DNA from: Gammaproteobacteria bacterium | GTDB lineage: Bacteria > Pseudomonadota > Gammaproteobacteria > Pseudomonadales > Pseudohongiellaceae | Direction: 5' to 3' | Assembly: GCA_002731775.1 (NCBI GenBank) | Contig: PCCP01000098.1 | Span: 1 to 60,789, forward strand | DNA length: 60,789 nt | Shown: in pieces, positions 10,533-18,866 of the stretch | Layout of the letters: every line of letters starts with the position of its first letter | Numbering within the stretch: position 1 is the stretch's first letter | Program-made: the position numbers and the translations under genes | Notes under the pieces: generated by a model | The model's database searches: none | What the model was told of the DNA's origin: nothing | What the model saw: the letters and a program-made list of their open reading frames with translations, nothing else

Positions 10533-10548
10533 TTAAACAGTTGTTTAA
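10533..10548. promoter_or_regulatory. Perfect palindrome, candidate TetR operator
   Basis: TTAAACA-GT-TGTTTAA forms a perfect 7-base inverted repeat with a 2-base centre, 44 bases before the TetR-GNAT ATG and in the region shared with the divergent aminotransferase. Size and symmetry are typical of TetR-family operators. A weaker related half-palindrome (TGTTAATCAAACA) lies near 10428-10441, closer to the aminotransferase start. Confidence 0.55.
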
Positions 10549-10591
10549 CATCTGCCTGGCAGATGCTCTCACAGCACAGGAGTGGATCTGG

Positions 10592-11695
10592 ATGCCCGCC
10601 ACCAACCAGGCGATCCAGCAGGATCGTCGTAAATTATTGATAGACGCCACTATCACCGCCATCGCCGAATATGGCCTGTCCCAGCTCACTCTTGCCAAAA
10701 TCAGCTCCATTGCCGGCCTCACTGCTGGCACGGTTAACTTTCATTTCGACAGCAAGGAATCGCTGCTGCTGGAAACTTTAAACTTCGTCTCTCAAGAGTT
10801 TGAGAACAGTATTGCCCAGGCGCTGGAGCAGTGCGGTTCCAATCCAGCCAAACGCCTGGCGGCGATCATCAATACCACCCACGATCCGGATATAACCGAA
10901 TACCGGAAAATGGCGGTCTGGCATGCCTTTGACTCAGAAAGCCGCGCCCGAGAAGATTACCAGCTCATTTGTGGTGCCCGGGATCGCCAAAGCTTCGCGA
11001 TTATTCTCGAACTCTGCGAACAGATCATTCGTCAACAAAACAAAGAGGCTGAAATAAACGCTCGCGCCATTGCCAACGCTATCTGCGGCTTGAATGACGA
11101 GTTGTGGAAGGAAATACTTTTTGCCAGTGAGGACTATGATCGCGATGAGGCCAGAAACGTGTGTATGCGATTTCTGGCAAGCATTTTCCCCTGGTGTTAT
11201 GAGATGCCAGCGGTGCTCCCTGGCGACCCACAGGCCACCATGAGCGATCCTGTTAGCGTTGTCAAAGCAGGTGCTGCGGACCTGGATCAGGCGTCTGCTC
11301 TATTTGATCTTTATCGCCAGTTCTATGAACAGAAAGCTAATCCAGCGCTCGCTAGAGAGTATCTGGGCGAGAGGTTATCCAATGGCGATTCAGTAATCTT
11401 TCTCGCGCTGGATAACAAAGGCTCTGCGCTGGGTTTTACCCAGCTCTATTCGAGCTACTGCAGTGTCGCTGCAAAGCCTATCTGGATTCTGTATGATCTC
11501 TATGTAGATAGTACAGCGAGGAAAAATGGCGTTGCCAAGGCGCTAATGAATCGGGCGCTTTTGCTCGCCAGAGAAACCGGCGCCTGCCGAATCGACCTGG
11601 AAACGGCAAGCGATAATATTGCGGCTCAGGCACTCTACGAATCACTGGGTTATGAGAGAGATCAGGATTTTTACAAGTACTCTCTCGAGATATAA
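10592..11695 (+). CDS. TetR/BetI-like regulator fused to a GNAT acetyltransferase
   Basis: 367 residues from the ATG at 10592, chosen over the upstream TTG at 10541 because AGGAG lies 9 bases before it. Residues about 10-55 are a TetR helix-turn-helix (TLAKISSIAGLTAGTVNFHFDSK) very like BetI, followed by a BetI-type ligand domain to about residue 205. From about 220 to the end is a complete GNAT domain (SVIFLAL, GFTQLYSSYCS, the acetyl-CoA loop ARKNGVAKALM, and the AAQALYESLGYERD C-terminus). Domain boundaries show no stop or frameshift. The regulator probably senses an amine or its metabolite, while the GNAT half may acetylate the same kind of molecule. This combination is unusual. Confidence 0.8.
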   Translation: MPATNQAIQQDRRKLLIDATITAIAEYGLSQLTLAKISSIAGLTAGTVNFHFDSKESLLLETLNFVSQEFENSIAQALEQCGSNPAKRLAAIINTTHDPDITEYRKMAVWHAFDSESRAREDYQLICGARDRQSFAIILELCEQIIRQQNKEAEINARAIANAICGLNDELWKEILFASEDYDRDEARNVCMRFLASIFPWCYEMPAVLPGDPQATMSDPVSVVKAGAADLDQASALFDLYRQFYEQKANPALAREYLGERLSNGDSVIFLALDNKGSALGFTQLYSSYCSVAAKPIWILYDLYVDSTARKNGVAKALMNRALLLARETGACRIDLETASDNIAAQALYESLGYERDQDFYKYSLEI

Positions 11696-12199
11696 GTGAC
11701 AAACTCTATGAATACAACAACCGAAGAAGAGACTTTCGTAGATACCCGGGAATTATTGGAAAATGCGGTTAAGGTAATCTATGACTACCTCATTGCACCC
11801 AATAAAAACGAAGCGAAAAAAAGATTCAGAACACTTCTGAATGCAGAGCCGCAGCTTGTTGCAGAAATGCCAATGGAAAATGGCGAAAAAATCGATCTTT
11901 TTCTGCAACTTGATTACAGCGAATTTCAGGGCCCTTTTATTTACAGGAATTTTAAAAAGTACCTTGCTCAGTTAGTCGGGATTATCAGCCAGACTATGGA
12001 AAGAAAGGAAACCATATCCACGAGAAAGGAGCGAGAAGAGCAACGTTTTATTATTAACATTCCTGCTGTATTGGAATTTGATAGTCAGATGAATGTATTA
12101 ATGCTCGGCATTAATCTTCAGGATCCTGCGGGAGTAATCATAGAGTTGCTGTTTTTCGAACCCACACAATTTCAGGACGTGGATAAGTTTTCTAAATAA
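11696..12199 (+). CDS. Hypothetical protein following the TetR-GNAT gene
   Basis: Up to 167 residues. A GTG start lies directly after the TetR-GNAT stop, and an ATG at 11708 is the alternative; neither has a strong ribosome site. It is probably co-transcribed with the regulator. The product is acidic and lysine-rich with no signal peptide or membrane segment. Residues 95-120 (about TMERKETISTRKEREEQRF) look helical and charged, and the C-terminal half looks like mixed strands. Base composition is visibly more A+T-rich than neighbouring genes, which may indicate a different origin. I do not recognise the family. Confidence 0.5.
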   Translation: MTNSMNTTTEEETFVDTRELLENAVKVIYDYLIAPNKNEAKKRFRTLLNAEPQLVAEMPMENGEKIDLFLQLDYSEFQGPFIYRNFKKYLAQLVGIISQTMERKETISTRKEREEQRFIINIPAVLEFDSQMNVLMLGINLQDPAGVIIELLFFEPTQFQDVDKFSK

Positions 12200-12207
12200 A
12201 TCTGTCC

Positions 12208-13013
12208 CTATTTCCAAATTCCTTGTTCACGCAGGTCGGCAAGCGTTAGCTCAATGCCTTTGCGCAGCGCCAATACCAAATCATCGATTTGTGATTTCGT
12301 AATAATCAGCGGCGGCGACATAATGCAGATATTGATAAAAGGCCTGACAAGCAGACCAAGTCTCTGGCAGTGTTTGTCTACCATTTTACCGATGGCAAAA
12401 TCTCTTGCCAAAAGCTCTTCTTCACTTTCGGCCGCAATAGTCATCTCGATAGCGGCCATTAGTCCGGCTCCCCTCACATCGCCCACCAGCGGAATATCAT
12501 GCAGTGTGCGCAACTGCTGCTGAAAATAGGGCGCTACTTCATTGACATGCTCGAGGATGTTTTCCTGCTCCATGATATTCCAACTGCCCAGAGCGGCCGC
12601 GCAGGCGTGCCCTTGATATTACTGCCTAGCTGACAAAGCCGCAGCGCCGAGTCTACGGCTGTAGAGCCACCGGTGGTGAAGGAGATCCAATTCAAATCGC
12701 CGGGAGTTTTTGTAGCAATGCGTTGGGCCAGTTCAACTTCTTTATCATTGATCAATGAAAATGCGCTCTAATAACCCAACTCCATGATTTGTGCCGCCAC
12801 AGCATCGGCAATTTCCTGTCGACCATAACCGGTTTGCATACACCACATTCCGGCAGGGCCATCCAGTAGTCTGTTGCCTTCGGCATCATAGATGTAAGCA
12901 CCCTCGCCTCTTACGATTACCGACGATGACTTGTCCTCACCCAGTGAGGATAACTCCGACCAGGGATGCAACAGGTGTTTGTTGTATTTGTCTCTGTAGT
13001 TATCGCTTTTCAC
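12208..13013 (-). pseudogene. Decayed class III aminotransferase
   Basis: A GTG start at 13013 with GGAG 8 bases upstream opens a typical N-terminus (DAEGNRLLDGPAGMWCMQTGYGRQEI). The frame is broken by a TAG at 12768-12770, exactly where relatives have an aromatic residue, and continues in the same frame (SAFSLINDKEVELAQRIA, then SFTTGGSTAVDSALRLCQL). Around 12605-12640 roughly 180-190 codons are missing, including the PLP lysine, with a frame change. The C-terminal part then resumes in the other frame (GHACAAALGSWNIMEQEN to the end). Nonsense mutation, internal deletion and loss of the active site make this a clear pseudogene. Confidence 0.9.
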
Positions 13014-13049
13014 TGTTTTATCTCCTAATGGATTAAAGCGGGCAATAAG

Positions 13050-13760
13050 TTACGGCGAAAAACTGGCCAGCCATCGCCCATACAAACTATCGGCGACACG
13101 GTTCAGGGCGGTAATTTTTGTCGCGAGCTGCTGGTTAATCTGTTCGAAATTTTGCTCACTCTCGGTTTCCAGCTCCAGATCTTCGCGCCAGTTCGTGATC
13201 CAGCGGGTGATCAGGGGCAGTGTCATCTCTACATGACACTGCATAGCCAGTACCCTGTCGCCATAGCTATACGCCTGATTTTTGCAGTGGCTTGATGAAA
13301 ATAGCAACTGGGCATCCGCGGGCACAGAGAAGGTTTCGCTATGCCAGTGAAACATGACGAAGGGGTCTTCCACATCGCCCAACCAGTCATCATTTGCACT
13401 GGAGTCGGAGCGATGGCAATCATGCCAGCCCACTTCTTTGACCGGGTTCTCGGTGACATTTTCCCCGAGGGCTTTGCTTATCAACTGACCACCAAGGCAA
13501 TGACCCAATAACGGCACTCCTTTGTGAAGTGCCGCCTCAATCAAATTGACCTCACTTGCTATCCACGGCAGCTCGTCATTGACACTCATCACCCCGCCCA
13601 TGAAAACCAGACCAGCTATCGAGTCATCCAGTTTAGGAACGGGCTCGCCCTTGTAACAACGGACAATTCTGCGGGGAATATTTCTTTGCAGAAAATAGTC
13701 TGCGATATAGCCTGGATGCTCGTCATCCATATGCAGAAAAATTAGTACTTCCTTGTCCAT
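13050..13760 (-). CDS. Class I glutamine amidotransferase-like protein
   Basis: 236 residues from the ATG at 13760 (a TTG seven codons upstream is less likely). The triad is visible: nucleophile Cys in LLGHCLGGQL (about residue 88) and the His/Glu pair in MQCHVEMT (about 178-181). GLVFMGGVMSVND and FHWHSETF are typical of stand-alone GMP-synthase-like GATases. Because it sits among puu-type genes it could hydrolyse gamma-glutamyl intermediates as PuuD does, but it belongs to the GATase1 type rather than being an obvious PuuD. This role is inference. It lies 36 bases upstream of the aminotransferase pseudogene, probably once in one operon. Confidence 0.8.
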   Translation of the reverse strand: MDKEVLIFLHMDDEHPGYIADYFLQRNIPRRIVRCYKGEPVPKLDDSIAGLVFMGGVMSVNDELPWIASEVNLIEAALHKGVPLLGHCLGGQLISKALGENVTENPVKEVGWHDCHRSDSSANDDWLGDVEDPFVMFHWHSETFSVPADAQLLFSSSHCKNQAYSYGDRVLAMQCHVEMTLPLITRWITNWREDLELETESEQNFEQINQQLATKITALNRVADSLYGRWLASFSP

Positions 13761-14097
13761 GCGCTGCCTATTTGGGAACAAAATCTAACTGTTGGCCAAG
13801 TGTGATATTAACATCGCGTGTTACTTGTTGAAACGTTGGTGTTAATTTGCACTCAAATCTGACCCGGGGTTCGCAGTAATAGTTGAACCGGTTAGATTAA
13901 TTAAAATCGAGGTTGGCGATATAGTGGACGGGTCACTATTCGATGCAAATACAGGGGATTACTGGGTCCATTTTGGATGCAAGCAACAGCCACCGTAAGA
14001 AATGAGTTAACAACCCATTAATATGAATGTTATAAGCAAAAATCATCGGTATTATGATGAAACCTGATTGCCCACTGATTAAAGGACCTACTTAACC
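13761..14097. other. Intergenic region between divergent genes
   Basis: About 337 bases between the amidotransferase and the SDR, so promoters for both should be here. An A+T-rich stretch (about 14020-14055) could hold the SDR promoter and AAGGA precedes its ATG. A frame with no proper start (about 13850-13990, ending ...VHFGCKQQPP) is open but matches nothing known. It carries a TCTGACCC-type motif near 13857 that recurs at other intergenic sites. Confidence 0.35.
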
Positions 14098-14838
14098 ATG
14101 ACTGAAAAAGTTGCCATTGTGACAGGAGCCAGTTCGGGCATAGGTGCAGCGATCGCAAGCACATTCGCCGCCGCCGGTTTCAAGGTAATCGCAGCGGGTC
14201 GAGATAAAGATCGAACTAAATTAGTGTCTGACTCTCACCTCAACATATCTGAATGGATCGGAGATATTACGACGTCTGCCGCCTGCAATGCCTTGGTAGC
14301 AAACACCTTGGATCTATACGATCGGCTCGATGTTCTGGTCAACTGTGCTGGCATTTGGTTCTCTGCAAGCGCGGAAGAGACCACAGATGAGCAATGGCGA
14401 AAAACCATAGCCATAAACCTTGACGCCGTGTTCTATCTCAGCAGAGCAGCGATCCCTCACCTTCGCAAGACTCGAGGTGTAATACTGAATATATCGTCAG
14501 AATGGGGACTTGTTGGTGGTGAGGAGGCAGCGGCGTACTGCGCCAGCAAGGGGGGCGTGGTACTGCTCACCAAGGCAATGGCAAAGGATCATGCTCGAGA
14601 GGGCATCAGGATCAATTCCATCTGCCCAGCTGACGTCGATACACCAATGTTAATAGATGACGCGAAACAGCGTGGAGTCGATGAGTCGACCGCACTGGAG
14701 CAGGCAAATAGCTTAAGTCCGACAGGTCGCGTGACAGCTGCAAGCGAGGTCGCAGAGCTTGCACTCTATTTGAGTTCCAATTCCGCTGCACAGATCACGG
14801 GGGCGGCGATACCGATCGATGGTAGCAATACGGCATGA
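14098..14838 (+). CDS. Short-chain dehydrogenase/reductase (SDR)
   Basis: 246 residues, the classical SDR length. TGASSGIG (residues about 9-16) binds NAD(P), NCAG is the structural motif near 82, Ser in ISSEW and the YCASK tyrosine/lysine pair near 153-157 form the active site, and ITGAAIPIDG ends the protein. AAGGA lies 11 bases before the ATG. The substrate is an alcohol or ketone that cannot be specified. The gene stands alone on the plus strand and is followed by a repeat-rich stretch. Confidence 0.88.
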   Translation: MTEKVAIVTGASSGIGAAIASTFAAAGFKVIAAGRDKDRTKLVSDSHLNISEWIGDITTSAACNALVANTLDLYDRLDVLVNCAGIWFSASAEETTDEQWRKTIAINLDAVFYLSRAAIPHLRKTRGVILNISSEWGLVGGEEAAAYCASKGGVVLLTKAMAKDHAREGIRINSICPADVDTPMLIDDAKQRGVDESTALEQANSLSPTGRVTAASEVAELALYLSSNSAAQITGAAIPIDGSNTA

Positions 14839-14841
14839 GGT

Positions 14842-14865
14842 GCGGGGGAGCGGGGGAGCGGGGGA
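14842..14865. repeat. Three tandem copies of an 8-base G-rich unit
   Basis: GCGGGGGA occurs three times in a row immediately after the SDR stop and runs into the left arm of the long inverted repeat. The unit could form a G-rich structure on the plus strand. Confidence 0.8.
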
Positions 14866-14967
14866 CACTAATAGTTTAATAGCTTAAGGTTTTTTAATGA
14901 CATATTTCTGGTCAACTATGAAGGCCCTGTGCGGCTTAAGTTAAGCTATTAAACTATTAGTGTCCCC
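14861..14967. repeat. 27-bp perfect inverted repeat, 53-base spacer
   Basis: Bases 14861-14887 (starting GGGGACACTAATAG) are the exact reverse complement of 14941-14967. The right arm also encodes the last residues and stop codon of the enolase-superfamily gene. The layout suggests a small non-autonomous element or REP-like repeat inserted between two convergent genes. It could also act as a bidirectional terminator, although there is no clean T-run after either arm. Confidence 0.85.
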
Positions 14968-16206
14968 GGTAGCCCGGTAGAAATCTGCCCTGGTCAACTG
15001 TTCCCAGTGGACTTCGATTCCCAGACCAGGTGCCGCCGGCGCAATTGCCCGAGCGCTGGCGTCCATCGGGATCCCGTTTTTCATACCAAATTCGAAGGCA
15101 TCCCTAGGCATTGGGGCTTCAAAGTACCTCGTCCGCTCATTGGCCAGCATCAGATGCAGATTGGCTGCCTGGGCCAGCGAGTGCCCCCAGCTTTGGATCT
15201 CGATCGCCAGACCGGCGTCGTTGGCGATTATCAGCAGCTCGAGTGCCGTAGAGATTCCACCTACTACTGTGGCGTCGAACCTACCGGCATCCCAGGCGTC
15301 CGTTTTGATGCCCAGCCTGATGAATTCAGGCGAATATATGTTGTATCCGGCAGGAATGATCGATACAGCGAGCCTCTTTCTGAGCTCTGCGTATTGTCCC
15401 AGTAGTTCGTCGTCGAGCGGGGCTTCGAACCAATCGAACAGCCCCTCGTCCATTTTCCTACCGAGCCTGAGGGCGTCCTCCAGATCGTAGACTGCTTCGA
15501 GATCGATCATGAAAAGGTAGTCCGAGTCTGCAAAGGTCTGCTGCACCCGCTCCACGAGTTGCAAGTCCTCTTCGATCAATCCCCAGACATGAAACTTGAA
15601 ACTGGTGTAGCCGAGTTTAGCTGCCACCTTAACCGCTTCGATGTGCTCGGAAAGTGAGTCGTACCAGGGGAGACTCGCGTAGGGTTCAATAGCGTGCCGT
15701 TTTGCTCCCAATAGCTGGTATAGGGGCCGATCTGCACGACGCGCGGCCAGGTCCCAAAGGGCGATATCGATGCTGGAGCGAGCGGCGTCACTCAGCTTGG
15801 GACGCGTTCGCGCCAGTACTGCTCCGACTTCGACCGGGTCCAGGGATTTTATAGCCAGGAGATCGCCGACAACGTCCTGCAATTCCAGCAGCAGTTCGTC
15901 GCTGAACTTTCCATCGTAGTAAGTATCCACCCCGGATATGCCTTCGCAGCCGTCGGCGCTGGTGATGCGCAAGATATTGTTGACCTGGTGCCAGGCATTT
16001 TCGCGGCCGGAATAGCGGGCCGTGGTGTCGTTGGTGCCGACGCAGTGGATTTCAACGACGTCGATTTTGCTTTGCTCCGAGAAGCAGAAGAACGGCTCGT
16101 ACTGCACAGCGCTCTCACCTGAAAACGCTGCCAATAGCTCGACCGCAGTCACAGCGGCTTTAGCGGAGACAGGGGATATCGAACTATTCCGGTGGATGCT
16201 CATCAT
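14941..16206 (-). CDS. Enolase-superfamily (mandelate racemase/MLE-like) protein
   Basis: About 421 residues from the ATG at 16206; a TTG at 16215 is possible and either start overlaps the GFA-like gene. The N-terminal capping domain is followed by a TIM barrel with ARSSIDIALWDLAARR, FKFHVWG at the general-base strand, a metal-ligand Asp in LFMIDLEAVYD, a Glu in WFEAPLDDE and a His in QSWGHSLAQAANLHL. The third metal-ligand glutamate, normally GEN, appears as PAGYN. The family abstracts a proton alpha to a carboxylate (racemases, dehydratases). The final eight residues (GDTNSLIA) come from the 27-bp inverted repeat. Confidence 0.8.
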   Translation of the reverse strand: MMSIHRNSSISPVSAKAAVTAVELLAAFSGESAVQYEPFFCFSEQSKIDVVEIHCVGTNDTTARYSGRENAWHQVNNILRITSADGCEGISGVDTYYDGKFSDELLLELQDVVGDLLAIKSLDPVEVGAVLARTRPKLSDAARSSIDIALWDLAARRADRPLYQLLGAKRHAIEPYASLPWYDSLSEHIEAVKVAAKLGYTSFKFHVWGLIEEDLQLVERVQQTFADSDYLFMIDLEAVYDLEDALRLGRKMDEGLFDWFEAPLDDELLGQYAELRKRLAVSIIPAGYNIYSPEFIRLGIKTDAWDAGRFDATVVGGISTALELLIIANDAGLAIEIQSWGHSLAQAANLHLMLANERTRYFEAPMPRDAFEFGMKNGIPMDASARAIAPAAPGLGIEVHWEQLTRADFYRATGDTNSLIA

Positions 16207-16585
16207 GTTGTACAAGATTGTCGCTTATTTCATGCCACGGCGCCTTGGAGCCGACAAAAATATGGTAGGCCTCTGGCAGCAGTGGGCTTCCTTCGATAGC
16301 GCTCATAGATAGATACAGAAAATTGGGGTAGCTATCGACGCTGACGAGGATATTGGAGCCACAGTTGCCGCAAAATACTCGCTGGTGGTCAGCAGACGAC
16401 GCATAGGTCTTAAGATCTTCCTCGCCGCTAAGATAGCGAAACTTGTGAGTATCTACACCGGCGAAAGTAGCGTAGGCCGCACCGTGCAGTCGCCTGCACT
16501 GCGAGCAATGGCAATGAGAAAAATCCGAGATTTCACCATCCACTTCATAGGCAACGCGTTTGCACTCGCAGTGTCCGTTTATCAT
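16184..16585 (-). CDS. GFA-like (glutathione-dependent formaldehyde-activating fold) zinc protein
   Basis: 133 residues with the zinc cysteines of the GFA/CENP-V fold: CEC near residue 6, HCHCSQC near 25 and FCGNCGS near 71. The ATG at 16585 has GGAG 6 bases upstream. Members are small enzymes or carriers; a few have been linked to formaldehyde-glutathione chemistry, most are uncharacterised. Formaldehyde handling would fit a demethylation locus, but the fold alone does not prove it. The 3' end overlaps the enolase-superfamily start, suggesting co-translation. Confidence 0.82.
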   Translation of the reverse strand: MINGHCECKRVAYEVDGEISDFSHCHCSQCRRLHGAAYATFAGVDTHKFRYLSGEEDLKTYASSADHQRVFCGNCGSNILVSVDSYPNFLYLSMSAIEGSPLLPEAYHIFVGSKAPWHEISDNLVQHDEHPPE

Positions 16586-16711
16586 GCTTAGCTCCAGACA
16601 GGATAGAGGCTTTACCGTACTGCAGGTGAGGCCTGGGAATCATCTTAACGTGTAGGCTGGGAGAGTAATCGCTGCACGTGCTGGGCTGTAGTGGCGGTTC
16701 TCCGCGAAAAT

Positions 16712-17965
16712 TTAATTTAACACCTCGGCCACTTCTCGGGCAGCACGAATCCCCGACCAATATGCACCATGGCAAGTGCCATTAGCACGAGCAGTAGCCT
16801 CGCCTGCAAAAAACAATTTGTTATCGATGGCAAGCGGTAATGATTCACGTTGGTGAAATTGACCGGGTAGAGCACAGGCATAGGAACCCAATGCCCAGGG
16901 GTCTGTGACCCAGGCGGTAACAATGGAACGACCGACCGACTGCCTGATATCATTACCAAATAGTTCTGCGATGTGATCTACCGCAAACTCATGCGCCGCT
17001 TGTTGGCCTTGCTGCTCCATCCAGATACTAAAACGCCCACCCATAAAAACCGATACGACATTTGTAGACAGGAGGTTTACATCGATGTAAGCCCCGTGTG
17101 CTGCACTGGACCAGGACTGATAATAGCCGCTAGCATCGGGGCCAAAAACATCCTTAGTAAAATGCACCCCGATTTTATTTTCGGCACCCATGGGCAGCCC
17201 TTCAATGGCTTGCATTTTCCAATCCGGTAATCGTGGCTTAAAGTGAATATGTCGTGCAGCTAATATTCCGTTGGACACTGTGCTTATGAGACATCGAGCT
17301 CGCATTGATCCTTTAACGGTTTTTACATGAACATCCTTTTCCGACCAGTCAACACTTTCCACTTTGGTATTTAGTGAAACCCTAACGTCGCTGCCCCACT
17401 GTGCGACCAAATTTCCATAGCCGCGCAGAGTGTTAAAACTTATATGCTCTTCAACCTTATGGAAAAAATCGGCTGCCGACGCCTCATCAAGATCTTTAGG
17501 TGCTGTTACGGCCATCATGTCAATGTACGGTGTTGCAAAGGGGTTTTCGAGATCAATGATTTCACTGATAGCACAGTCATCACCACTTTCAACAGAGCTC
17601 CGAATGGCTTCTTCACATTCTTGGTAATACTGTTCCTGTGCTTTTACTTCGTTTTCATCTAGCGGTCTACCGTTATAATTGTAATGTGCGTCGTAACGAT
17701 ACTCCTCGATAACAGCACCCTGATTTTTTGCAAAATCTACAAAGGGGTTGCTTTCGTCAATATGGTTTTTAGCCTCAGGTCCAGCGTCCAGGTAAGCACA
17801 ACCCAAATCAAACCAAACATCGGGGGCGATCTCTTCACTGTAAGCACGACCACCAATACGATGAGAGGCTTCTACCACGATAAATGAAATTCCTTGTTTA
17901 CTAAGTTCTTTGGCGGCTGATAAACCAGCAGCACCAGCACCGATAATAATGACATCGGTTTGCAT
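16712..17965 (-). CDS. Flavin monoamine oxidase family protein
   Basis: 417 residues from the ATG at 17965, which is 8 bases after AGGAG; earlier in-frame starts are too close to that site. The Rossmann motif IIIGAGAAGLSAA is at the N-terminus, followed by the FAD-binding ASHRIGGRAYS and, at the C-terminus, LFFAGEATARANGTCHGAYWSG, the usual MAO-type FAD-binding end. It would oxidise a primary or secondary amine to an aldehyde with release of ammonia or a smaller amine. The upstream region contains copy A of the 200-bp repeat. Substrate unknown. Confidence 0.85.
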   Translation of the reverse strand: MQTDVIIIGAGAAGLSAAKELSKQGISFIVVEASHRIGGRAYSEEIAPDVWFDLGCAYLDAGPEAKNHIDESNPFVDFAKNQGAVIEEYRYDAHYNYNGRPLDENEVKAQEQYYQECEEAIRSSVESGDDCAISEIIDLENPFATPYIDMMAVTAPKDLDEASAADFFHKVEEHISFNTLRGYGNLVAQWGSDVRVSLNTKVESVDWSEKDVHVKTVKGSMRARCLISTVSNGILAARHIHFKPRLPDWKMQAIEGLPMGAENKIGVHFTKDVFGPDASGYYQSWSSAAHGAYIDVNLLSTNVVSVFMGGRFSIWMEQQGQQAAHEFAVDHIAELFGNDIRQSVGRSIVTAWVTDPWALGSYACALPGQFHQRESLPLAIDNKLFFAGEATARANGTCHGAYWSGIRAAREVAEVLN

Positions 17966-18064
17966 AGACATGACTCCTACCTTGATTATCAAGAGAACCC
18001 ATTCTACTTCCCTCCCGGCGGTGGGATTTCTACCCTGGAACTGAAATGAGTGCTCAATCTTTAC

Positions 18065-18264
18065 TGGGAAATCGGGGGATAGTGGCCCTAATTATTGGTA
18101 GCGTATCTTGCTTAAAGATTTAGTATAGGCCTGACCAGTGTGACAATGCTAGCAAGGGAAATTCGCCCATGAAGTCATTCCTGCAGCTGACGTTTTAGCG
18201 GCATAGTCAGCCCCCCGGGAGCGCTGGAGACAGCAGAGTTAGGGGCACTGTCACCGGAATTACC
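18065..18264. repeat. Diverged ~200-bp direct repeat, copy A
   Basis: This sequence matches 18659-18858 in the same orientation over about 200 bases with an estimated three quarters identity by eye. Shared blocks include GTATCTTGC.TAAAGATTT, CTGACCAGTGT.ACA.TGCT and CAGAGTTAGGG-like segments. It fills most of the 350-base gap between the monoamine-oxidase-like gene and the lipoprotein gene. No reading frame is kept intact in both copies. Confidence 0.85.
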
Positions 18265-18319
18265 TGGAAAATAAAGCTGCCTCTTAACCCTAATTCAGTG
18301 GATACTGGCTGGAGTTGTT

Positions 18320-18658
18320 GTGATCCAGACAAGGTGCGCAGTTACTATGTTCCGAGAGCTAAGAAGAGGAGGAACCGGGTTGCTGCTAACAGTGTGTCTA
18401 TTCAGCGGCTGCGCCTCCGAACCAGCTAATCTGGAAGGCAAGATTTTTGATGCCAATTCTCGCTACTGCCGTCAACTCTTGAGAAGCACATCACAGGTAT
18501 ATCGAAACAACCCTATCCCGGATTCAAATAGAAGCAGGGCGACAAACCCCCAATCCTCAGCGCCACAACTTGTCAATGAGACTGAGCGGATCACAAACAT
18601 GCGCAGTTACGAAATGGATTGTGAATCGCTCAGTGGCTATAACCTGCGTACCAAGTAA
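18320..18658 (+). CDS. Small putative lipoprotein
   Basis: 112 residues from a GTG with GGAG 5 bases upstream, or 103 from the ATG at 18347. A signal peptide (FRELRRGGTGLLLTVCLFSG) ends in a lipobox LFSGC, followed by a short mature part of about 80 polar residues with two further cysteines and no recognised domain. It is a plausible secreted lipoprotein of unknown function. It lies exactly between the two copies of the 200-bp direct repeat, so it may have arrived with, or been bracketed by, that duplication. Confidence 0.65.
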   Translation: MIQTRCAVTMFRELRRGGTGLLLTVCLFSGCASEPANLEGKIFDANSRYCRQLLRSTSQVYRNNPIPDSNRSRATNPQSSAPQLVNETERITNMRSYEMDCESLSGYNLRTK

Positions 18659-18858
18659 AGGGAATATCGGGGGCAGTAAGCCTAATCATTAGTGACGTAT
18701 CTTGCCTAAAGATTTGGCATAGGACTGACCAGTGTAACAGTGCTGGCAAGGGGCATTTAGCACATGGAGCCATTTCAGCAGGTGGTGTAAAAGCGGCACT
18801 ATCAACCCCCTGGGGAAACTGGAAACAGAACAGTTAGGGTCACTGTTCCCAGAACTCC
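18659..18858. repeat. Diverged ~200-bp direct repeat, copy B
   Basis: Partner of 18065-18264, starting right at the lipoprotein stop codon and ending just before the 3' end of the PuuB-like gene. A minus-strand 62-codon frame covers copy B, but the equivalent frame in copy A has stops, so coding is unlikely unless copy A has decayed. Confidence 0.85.
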
Positions 18859-18866
18859 CACGCCGC

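Noticed and set aside
13850..13990. Open frame ending VHFGCKQQPP in the amidotransferase-SDR gap
   Set aside because: It has no usual start codon at its beginning, no ribosome site and no recognisable similarity.
14861..14967. 27-bp inverted repeat as a plain Rho-independent terminator
   Set aside because: The arms are A+T-rich, the 53-base loop is too long and no T-run follows directly, so a repeat element is more likely.
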